Positions 56,354 to 64,000 of a stretch of 64,000 nt of DNA are shown here, in pieces. The translations under genes and the position numbers were made by a program. Below the pieces are notes generated by a model. It was not told the DNA's origin, did not search any database, and was given only the letters and a program-made list of their open reading frames with translations. Source of the DNA: Cylindrodendrum hubeiense (lineage: Eukaryota; Ascomycota; Sordariomycetes; Hypocreales; Nectriaceae); contig JAANBB010000028.1 of the NCBI GenBank assembly GCA_014621425.1, forward strand, positions 124,001-188,000. The letters are read 5' to 3'. Position 1 is the first letter of the stretch. Each line of letters begins with the position of its first letter.

Positions 56354-57725
56354 AGCAATTTATCATGGCTCGATCTAGTGATAGGAACAGCACCAACCAT
56401 CTTTCTCGAGTCCAATCATGAGTGGTACTAAGTGCACTATTTATACCAACTCGCCCATCAAGGCTACCTATCATTTTCTCAGTTTCCTGCCCTAACCCAC
56501 CATCACTTCAATTCTGCATTGATTGGGCAGTAGTTCCAAGACGATTCGCAAACAGCCCACGCGTCGTGAGCGGGGACTCGGGCCCTGCCGCCTTAGACAT
56601 TATCACAGCTCTCTCAGCCACTGCGCTATTTTAGCTCTCGGATGTCAGCAAAGACGGCCGTGCCGAGTTCGAGGCCCTATGGTCAGATATCATGCCGTCT
56701 TTCTGCATCTCTACTCCAATTAAACCGCAAGCTGAGCCTCGCCCTGCTGCAAGAGTGAAACATACATTACCGATCTTCATGTCCAGAGCATCTCCCCTCA
56801 GCAGATGGCGCATTAATCTTCGCGAGTCTAGATGGTACGAGTCATTTTGTCCCCTCTTATTTCATCAAGAACACTACAAGTCGCTTCACCGCCGTTCTCA
56901 CTATCTGTAGTTCAGTTCAACACTTCAAGACCCCTCAGCGGCACGACCCGTAGGAGTGGATCGCTCCCCTGATAGTAGCTCCAACCTTAGATAGGGCTAT
57001 TGGTTAGAGCCAGAGTGTGTGGGGTTTATAGTAACATCACTTTTCGATGCAATACCCCCAATCCCTGTCGCGGTTTTCCAGGCAGAGCGCTCTAGACTCC
57101 AACGGAGCCTCGCATCGCCTAGCCTCAACTAACTCGGAACTCGCGAAGCAGCCTAGGTTAATGACCCTCCTGTGGGTCACGCGGGATGCTTCTTACGGCA
57201 CCACGTATCCCAATTCGGCTTCCTCCGTCAAGCTGAATCATATTCCATAAAACCGGATTTGCGTTTGCAAAGGAACCCCGCAAGTCTCTTCGGCTTGGTG
57301 CAGCACCCCTCACGGGCCGCAAATACTCAGCTCCTGCACTCGAATAGGTTAGGACTATTGTCCCACCCACAGATTACATCTGATTGGGCTTGTTAATGTA
57401 TACCTTAGACAACATTTAGTGATAGATAATCTGATTGTGGCACGGCGCACCTTAGCTCCAATAACTTCTCCAGTAGCGGCAATACTCAGCTCGCCACTCT
57501 TGCTCCCTGTCTACAACTTATGTCTCGGATATTTCGGCGGGGTTCAAGCCAGCAATGAACGATATATTGACAACATAGGTGTAGAATATCAAGGTATTGA
57601 TGTAACCTCGAGATCTATTTAAGCTGGTTGTCCCGCCGCATAGCTTTGAAGATGAGAGAGCCAGCAAGTCTCCTTGGCACACTTCAGTCTCTTTTTGAAC
57701 CCCGAACCAGGGAATCGCCAAAACC
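56354..57725. other. Intergenic region with a tRNA-like element
   Basis: About 1.4 kb. A tRNA-like stretch at 56566-56638 on the minus strand is listed separately. The rest contains short open frames only, and the last 100 bp hold the promoter of the amino-acid oxidase gene with a TATTTAA stretch near 57615. Confidence 0.5.
56566..56638 (-). other. tRNA-like element, probably a tRNA remnant or SINE
   Basis: On the minus strand, a box-A-like TAGCGCAGTGGC (56628-56617) is followed at about 30 bp by a box-B-like GGGCCCGAGTCC (56585-56574). A D-arm with GCGC/GAGC and a T-arm with CAGGG/CCCCG can be drawn, each with one mismatch. The acceptor stem does not pair, so a functional tRNA is unlikely. 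A tRNA pseudogene or the head of a tRNA-derived short interspersed element fits better. Confidence 0.4.
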
Positions 57726-59733
57726 ATGGATCAACCAATCCCCATTCTCCCAACGAACCCAGGCTTCCCTGAGCGTTCCTTGCGCGCTGCTTACGCGAAG
57801 GCTGTCCTGAATGAGGCCTTGCTTACTGAGTTGAACCAGAATGAAAAGAAGAACAAGTATGACACGCTCCCTGAGAAGAGTGTCGAGGACTTGAAGCCCA
57901 CCGAAGGAATGCTGAAGGTGCCCACTGCAAAGGAGGACCGCGTCTGCATCGTGGGAGCGGGCGTTGCGGGACTCTACATCAGCATGATACTCAAGAAGCT
58001 CAGGATCAGAGATTTCGACATCTTGGAAGCCTCGGACCGGGTTGGCGGAAGGTGCTACACGTACCAGTTTCCAAACGATGACGGGTTTCCTAACCCTCAC
58101 AACTACTACGATATCGGGGCCATGAGAATCCCTGATATTCCAACAATGAAGTCGTAAGTCCACACTCTAATACATTGCTCTCTCCGACTTACTAACGCCT
58201 GTAGCACTATGAAACTGATTGACATCCTTCATCTTCAGGATAAGAAGGTCCCGTACACCTACAGCTTTCCGGATGGTGGTTCAGTTCCACCATCCCTATA
58301 TTGGTATTCGCATACGGAGCAACCAAAGTATGTCGTCTCCCCCTTTCCCACACCTAGTTACTAAAAAGTACAGTGGAACTAAATTCGACGATGCCATCAA
58401 AGAAGTTATTGCCCAGCTTGGAGACAACTACGGATATGAGGACCTCATGGCTCTGAAAGCCGACAACTTCTCGACCCGATCATGGTTGATGATTAAGAAG
58501 GAGTAAGCAATCAGAGAAACTCCAAGAAAATTCGAAGGAATAAATCTAATGGTGCCGGACAGTTTGACTTACGAGGAGACGGTCGGGGGCGAGGCTGCTG
58601 ACACGTAAGACTTCCACCCGTTCACATCCCAGCGTCACTAATCAGTCCCTACCCTCAGATCAACTGGCCTCTTCGACCAAGCATTTACCGAGACGATTTG
58701 CGACTACAGCGACTTCCAAGCCGCCAAGGCCAAGCCATGGTACCGTCTTGAGGGTGGCATGTCGATCGTCACGGATACGATGGAGCAAAAGCTTAAGAGC
58801 GCCGAGTGGCCTAAGCCGGATTCCACTATTGTCACTGTGACTCCCAAAACCCCCGTGGTCGCCATGGCGGTGAGCAAAGACTCGCAGAAGATAGAGGTCA
58901 CCCGGACAGACAGCAAGACTGGCAAAGATGTCACGGATAGTTACGACATGGTCTTCAACACTACAGCCATGGCCCCTCTGCAGAGAATGGACCTGCAGGG
59001 ACTTGACTTGCCCAAGGATATCCTCACCGGCATCCGGGCCTTGAGCTACGACCGCGCCACCAAGGTTGCCATCAAGTTCAAAACCCGCTGGTGGAAGGGC
59101 TTCTACAAGAACCCCGCCGACTTCGGCGGTGTATCGGGCAGCGACTTGCCCATCAGCAACGTGGTCTACCCGTCGTGGAACGACGGCGACGAGACTTCCG
59201 CTGTCCTGATGGTCTCTTACAGCTGGGCCCAGGATGCGACGCGCATGGGCTCACTTGTCCCTGACTACAACCTTCCCGAGAACAAGCCCAAGAAGGAAGA
59301 TCAGATTGTCAAGCTCTGCCTACAGAACCTCGTCAAGCTCTGGTCTGCCGAGGCGAACCCCCCGAGTTTGGAGTTCCTTGACGAGCAATACGTCACTCAC
59401 CATGCCTGGGCGTGGTCTCACGACCCCTACACCGGCGGCGCCTTTGCCCTCTTCGGACCAGGCCAGTTTTCGCACCTCTACCCTCCCTTCCAGAAGTTAC
59501 TCTGTGGACGAAAACTCTCCATTTGTGGCGAGGCGTTGAGTGCCCACCATGCCTGGATCTCGGGTGCTTTGGACAGCGCATATGTTAGCGTGTGGCAATG
59601 GCTCTATGAGAGGCAAGACTATGGGCGGCTTATTGAGCTGTACATGTCGGAATTCGGTCCTGGAAGAGAGGACCATGTAGAGGAGCTAGATGAGACGTTG
59701 GATATTTGGGCGGTGAAACTCAGTGAAAAATGA
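57726..59733 (+). CDS. L-amino-acid oxidase, flavin amine oxidase family
   Basis: Five exons, 57726-58153, 58205-58327, 58374-58502, 58563-58604 and 58659-59733, give 598 residues. The FAD-binding motif is VCIVGAGVAGL (about 73-83) with Glu-Ala-Ser-Asp-Arg-Val-Gly-Gly-Arg (about 101-109) after it. The C-terminal block ICGEALSAHHAWISGALDSAY holds the second FAD contact of the family. The enzyme would oxidise L-amino acids to 2-keto acids with release of ammonia and hydrogen peroxide. No clear signal peptide is seen. It complements the aminotransferase and decarboxylase about 15 kb away, as both routes give 2-keto acids, though a shared pathway is not shown. The first exon includes about 70 residues before the FAD motif, as in related fungal proteins. 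Confidence 0.87.
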
Positions 59734-60281
59734 AGGACGGTCAAGGTGGGTCGGAGTATCAGTTGTCATCACACATGAGAATCACTGAAGAAGGCGAAGA
59801 GCAACACAGTTTAATTATTTGCAATTCAAACAGCTCTGCCGAATGAGTTTGGGCTTAGATACATACTGCCCTTCATGTCTGGGACCATGAATATGCCACT
59901 GAACAATAGTGGTAACCAAGTGACAAAAAAAGAAAGAGATATCCATAAAACGAGTCCCTGCCAGGGTTATTTTTATTACCCATGGACGAGGAACAATTGC
60001 CTATTCTGGTGATACTCCGGTGCCATGCAATGTATGGGAAAGGGGAACGCTTTGCTTCATCAGGGGGTATCTGGTGTGTGCTGCGCAACAAGGGCAGATG
60101 CTGAAGAGAGGTGTAGAAAACGAGATAGACAAAGCGTGAGGGGCGTCGTGGTGAGAGGCCAAAGTCGTGAGGGGCATGATGAATATAGGGTGTCGTCAAA
60201 CTCATGAGGTAAGCATGTTTCGCGTGTGTGTCGATGTCATCCTACCCCATACTCTACACCAGATGAGTTGGTGTATACGAT
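59734..60281. other. Convergent intergenic spacer
   Basis: A 548-bp spacer between two converging genes. No gene or repeat is recognised. Confidence 0.5.
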
Positions 60282-61610
60282 TCATCTGGACGATGAACCA
60301 GTGTATGGAGAGCTGGGGTAGGGCGAGCCGACACTGGAGACGGTGGCAAAGCTAGAACGGTTGGCGCGTTTGCGCTTGAGAACCTGGTAGTCTTGCTTGA
60401 AGGAGGTGATACAGCGCTGGAGCTCCTTGTCGGGGTGGGCTGGCATCTGAATCTCAACGGCCTTAAGGCAGATGCGGAGATGTTGGAGCTCATCATCGTT
60501 TTCATGAAGCTCGTTCTCGCTGATTAAAAGGTTAGTGAGATGCGCACACGGGTGATGAAGGGGAAACTCACAGATGAGAGATGCGGCTCTGAAGGAAGAG
60601 GATGCGTTGAGCAGCACGCTCAGCACGCTCAACAAGAAGTGAGTGGATGTGCTAGACCAGGTTAGCTTGTGAACATGTTGAACACTCAGAGGGTGACTCA
60701 CATCAGACTCTTCTTGGCGAGCTTGCAGATTGGTGACCAGCCGAGAAAGTTCCTCATTGAGCTTCATAGCCTCGTCGATGACCTTCTTGGCCTGGGCAGG
60801 CGACATGCCCTTCTTGACCGGCGGCTCCGGCACCGGCTCCGGCGTCGGAGCTCGATCCCTCCGGATGGATGCCGACAGGTCCGAGAAGCGGGTGCGAAAG
60901 ACGGACGACGCCGGAGAACTAAAGATGGACTCGCCAGGACTTCGCATGTCAACACTCATGGGGCGCTGTAGTGCGTTGCGTGGTGAGGGCGTTGAGGGCG
61001 CAGATGGCGATGAGAATGATGTTGAATTCCTCATGACGGCTCCCTCGAGGTGGTCCAATTGAGCGGTGAGGATATCGACACCATCGTCATCCACGTTGTC
61101 CTCATCGCCGGTGGTGAGCTCATGCGCAAGCTGGCTCAGTCTCCTGGCAAGAGCATCGCGGTTACGCCGGGCAGGACGAGATATCCTGCGGGCGATGGGC
61201 GATGCATCGCTGGGCCCGCGACTGTGGTTGTGGTAGGATGATGACGGCCTTGAGACTTCTCTCCTGAGCGGGCTCATGCGGCCAGTGGAGAACCCCAAGC
61301 TGGAGGCGACGCTGGGGCTGGAGAGGAGCGAGGGCGTCCGCAGTCCCGGGGCGTCAGGCTCGTTCGCCGCCTCATTGTCGTCGTGATAGGAATGGCGATA
61401 GTCGTTCTGGTATTCGTTCTGGTAGCTGAAGTAGCTGGGGGCTGGGGTGGTGGCGGCGGAATTGGTGATGTGCCTCTTGGGGCGGTCAGGAGTCGAGAAG
61501 ACACCTACACTGACGCCGACGGCCAAGTCGTCCTCGTGGGCAGCTGCAGCAGCGGCAGCAGCAGCAGCCATTGCCGCAGCATGATCCTCGTCGATAGCAT
61601 CCAGATCCAT
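60282..61610 (-). CDS. Conserved fungal protein with poly-Ala start and coiled coil, function unknown
   Basis: Three exons on the minus strand, 61610-60702, 60651-60572 and 60519-60282, give 408 residues. The N-terminus has a run of alanines (MAAAAAAAAAAH), then a long Ser/Pro-rich, basic and probably unfolded part with repeated Ser-Pro sites and RRISRPARRNR. Residues from about 260 to 380 form a coiled coil (MSPAQAKKVIDEAM, EELSRLVTNLQAR, HSLLVERAERAAQRILFLQS). The two 50-52-nt introns cut the coiled coil and restore it in frame; reading through them would also stay open but replace the heptads by unrelated sequence. I do not recognise a named family. A cytoskeletal, scaffold or signalling role is possible. 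Confidence 0.75.
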   Translation of the reverse strand: MDLDAIDEDHAAAMAAAAAAAAAAHEDDLAVGVSVGVFSTPDRPKRHITNSAATTPAPSYFSYQNEYQNDYRHSYHDDNEAANEPDAPGLRTPSLLSSPSVASSLGFSTGRMSPLRREVSRPSSSYHNHSRGPSDASPIARRISRPARRNRDALARRLSQLAHELTTGDEDNVDDDGVDILTAQLDHLEGAVMRNSTSFSSPSAPSTPSPRNALQRPMSVDMRSPGESIFSSPASSVFRTRFSDLSASIRRDRAPTPEPVPEPPVKKGMSPAQAKKVIDEAMKLNEELSRLVTNLQARQEESDVSHPLSVQHVHKLTWSSTSTHFLLSVLSVLLNASSSFRAASLICEFPLHHPCAHLTNLLISENELHENDDELQHLRICLKAVEIQMPAHPDKELQRCITSFKQDYQVLKRKRANRSSFATVSSVGSPYPSSPYTGSSSR

Positions 61611-64000
61611 GACACACTGCAGGCTGCAGAAGCAGAAGGGTTTTTCCCTGGTTCAGGTACTGGTTCAGGTACAAAACTGGGCTGACACTGACAGCTCAGA
61701 GCTCACAGAGCCTCAATGCCCAAAAGAGGATGGATCGGGTTTGGGTGTCGCTAGCCGCCGACCCAAGGGAGAGAAAGAAAACAGTCGCCCCGTCCAGCCA
61801 GAAACCAGCCCCCTGGAGCTTGGAGCTCGAGGCGCGCGCCAGCGAGGGCCTTGGGCCTGAGCCTCCTGAGCCAACAAACTATGGGGCTGGAAAGGGGGTC
61901 CCCGGGAGGAGGACAAAGAAGTAGAAGCAGGAGAATCGAGAAGAAGAAGGAAAACGCAGCAGGTCAAGTGACCAACCGGGGAGTGCGCCGCAGAGCTCCA
62001 GGCGCGCCGTTGTCGTGTGTCAGTCGTCGACTTGTCGACTCGTCGTTGGGAATGTTCCCGAAGCCCTCCGATGGGCCGAGTATTTTGCTTCACGGATGGA
62101 TGGAGAGGCGCCAGACGTGGGATGACAAAGGAGCGGTAGAACTCGGCATGTGACCGAGGAGGCCGTGATTGGGCGCCGGCGCATAAATATGGGCCGTCCA
62201 GCTCTGGCGCACGACTGCAAAAAGCTGGACGCCAACAGCCAAAAGGCGGAACACGGAAGGCTGGGCTCCCCAACCACGTCTCCATCGATCCCAACTCCCA
62301 TATTAATCCGTGCTATGTGTCTGTACCACTCCGTACTTCGTATGTACGCATGCACGGCTGGAGATTGGACAAGGGCCCCGAGGTGGAAGTTCCCCGAGCT
62401 GGGAGCTGCCTGTCCCAGAGGGCATTAGCTTAGCCGCTGTTATCAAGTGCCATTCTCGTCCTCCGCTTCTAGCTGACGCTTCCCCGGAACAAATCAACGT
62501 ATTATGGATTCCCGGGCCGGAAGCGTACTAATATCCAGTGTTGTGGGATCTAGCAACCAAGTCTAAATGGACTATAGCCGACTGCTTCCCCGGGTCTCTG
62601 CTCCGTCTGCTAACCCAAGCCGTGGATAACGTGAGCCAGCCTTCCGTCTCCCCCAGGTTTCGTCGACCGTCAGGAGAGGCAATTTGCGGAGAACATGAAC
62701 AAGAGGGGTGCCCCGATCGATCCCATGAACCCACGAACCTGATGATACATATCCGAGAGTCATCAGAAACCAACGAGCACCAAGCAGCCCTCAGCCCGTG
62801 GCGCCATTGCCAGATTTCCCCCGCGCCCATTGCCCCCCCCATCCTGTTACCTTGCCTCTCGGGACCCTGGCTTGCCTTGCCCCCCATGCCGGCAACCAGT
62901 CGACCACTCTCCCGGCTGCCTTCGCGTCTGCAGCCTCTCGTCTCTTACCTCACGTGTTGCATGCCCCCTCACTCGATTTTTTCCTTGCTCGAGGAGTCAA
63001 ACGAAATGCACAACGGACGTTGTCCGGGTGTAGGTGTTGTGTTGATGGGCTGACCGGCCGGATTCCCGAGGTGAGAGATGATCAAAAGCGACCCAAGGTG
63101 ACCCAAACTCGGTCACCGCTGGGTGTCGGCTCAGCGCCTGCTGGGTGTCCGCTGGGTATCCGCAGGGCGTCGACAGGGCGTGCCGCTCCAATGGCTTAGG
63201 GGGTGACCCACGAGCCTGGGTACCCGTGCAGTGCGCAAGTGCTCCTCCACCTCCGCCGCTGGGGACTTTGGAGCGCCAGAGATAATGGGATGGGGGGCCC
63301 GTCCACTGAAGAACCCACTGTAACCCACTGCAATCCACTGCAATCCACTGTAATCCGCAGCCCCGACAGCCCCGAGTCCCCGCCGCGGCGATGGGGTTCC
63401 GCTGGCGCCGCCCCCATCATGTGGCCTCCAAAAAACCCGTCATCAAGCCCAATCCAGTGCCCAGATTACCGTACAGAATGACCCCAGACAACCAGTTCCC
63501 CAGGTACGGCAGCCATGTACCCGTCTAACAGATGGAGCGGCGTTGCGGCCCTCCCACGCCCCTCCCTCCACCATCCCTCGAAATGACGTTTCCCCTGCCC
63601 CCCCGTCGCCATCCCAAGGTGAAGGGCAGGCTACTCCATCTGATGGACCATGGTTCTCGACTCTCGGCTTGTCCCTGGTGCGTTGTGGTGCGTCTGGCTG
63701 CGTCTGTCTGCGCCTGTCCCTCGCCTCGTGCGTCCCACCCGCATCCATCTCCGGCACATCCCATCCCCATCCCCCAGCGGCTTCAGAGGGGGCCACTAGC
63801 CCAGCAGCTTCATTGCTCATCAACCGAACCCTCCCGCACCTGACCGGACCGATATCTCCATCCATCTCGGGCTCTGGTTCTAGCTCAGACTCTTTCTCCT
63901 CCAGTCCACCTCACGCGACACTCTCGTTCTTTTATTATTCTTGTCCCCCGTCCCATTGACGCCTCTGCTGTGCTTTTTGCGCCACTGACGAATCGACTCT
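61611..64000. other. GC-rich intergenic region with a 10-bp repeat
   Basis: About 2.4 kb. Many open frames occur on both strands because of high GC content, but none shows a family, splice logic or consistent composition. A tandem repeat lies at 63311-63360. The last 150 bp are rich in CT runs, as in promoters of highly expressed fungal genes, which suggests a gene starting beyond the right edge. Confidence 0.45.
63311..63360. repeat. 10-bp tandem repeat
   Basis: Five consecutive units of ten bases run GAACCCACTG, TAACCCACTG, CAATCCACTG, CAATCCACTG and TAATCCGCAG. The period is exactly 10 bp, close to one turn of the helix. It may be a minisatellite or a phased promoter element. Confidence 0.8.

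Noticed and set aside
61713..63959. Many long open frames on both strands in the last 2.3 kb
   Set aside because: High GC content makes stops rare in all frames; none has a family or consistent splice sites.
1..64000. CRISPR array, rRNA or functional tRNA genes
   Set aside because: No spaced identical repeats, rRNA-like conserved blocks or complete tRNA cloverleaf were seen by eye, and a fungal nuclear contig would not carry CRISPR.

Overview
The window is nuclear DNA of a filamentous ascomycete (Pezizomycotina). Genes are interrupted by short introns (about 45-110 nt) with fungal GT-AG signals and CTAAC/CTGAC-like branch sites. Protein families are typical of this group: Zn2Cys6 and C2H2 regulators, a CFEM/PTH11-type receptor, a class I hydrophobin, GH43 with CBM35, and an Aro8/Pdc-type pair. 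A LINE retrotransposon carries changes that look like repeat-induced point mutation (RIP). I cannot name the genus from sequence alone. Exon coordinates were set by eye from splice signals, frame continuity and family motifs.

Layout. 0-9 kb: 3' end of a regulator-like gene, a DUF3112 seven-helix membrane protein, a carotenoid/stilbene-cleaving oxygenase divergent from a regulator with two zinc fingers plus a Zn2Cys6 cluster, and a secreted GH43-CBM35 galactanase-like enzyme. 11-13 kb: a class I hydrophobin with a long Ser/Thr-rich extension and a secreted six-cysteine protein. 15.6-24.8 kb: a fumarase/aspartase-superfamily lyase divergent from a Dal5-type MFS transporter, then an F-box protein divergent from a Zn2Cys6 regulator. 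25.8-31.7 kb: a CFEM-domain receptor-like protein and another Zn2Cys6 regulator. 31.7-37 kb is gene-poor, with one small secreted protein candidate. 37-44.2 kb: a GNAT acetyltransferase, a Zn2Cys6 regulator, an aromatic aminotransferase (Aro8-like) and a divergent thiamine-diphosphate 2-keto-acid decarboxylase (Pdc/Aro10-like). 44.6-53.2 kb: a subtilase gene split by a 5.9 kb LINE flanked by a perfect 14-bp target-site duplication. 55-61.6 kb: a medium-chain reductase, an L-amino-acid oxidase and a conserved coiled-coil protein.

How the genes may work together. The aminotransferase and decarboxylase would carry out the first two steps of the Ehrlich pathway (amino acid to 2-keto acid to aldehyde). 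A regulator sits 38 bp downstream of the aminotransferase. The shared promoter has CGG triplets at an exact 14-bp period. The lyase/transporter pair shares a second promoter with five tandem 8-bp CGG-type units. These two arrays, the LINE-split but otherwise intact subtilase, and a regulator intron that appears to use GA instead of GT as its donor are the strongest observations. I do not see a complete biosynthetic cluster, a CRISPR array or an obviously new multi-gene system.
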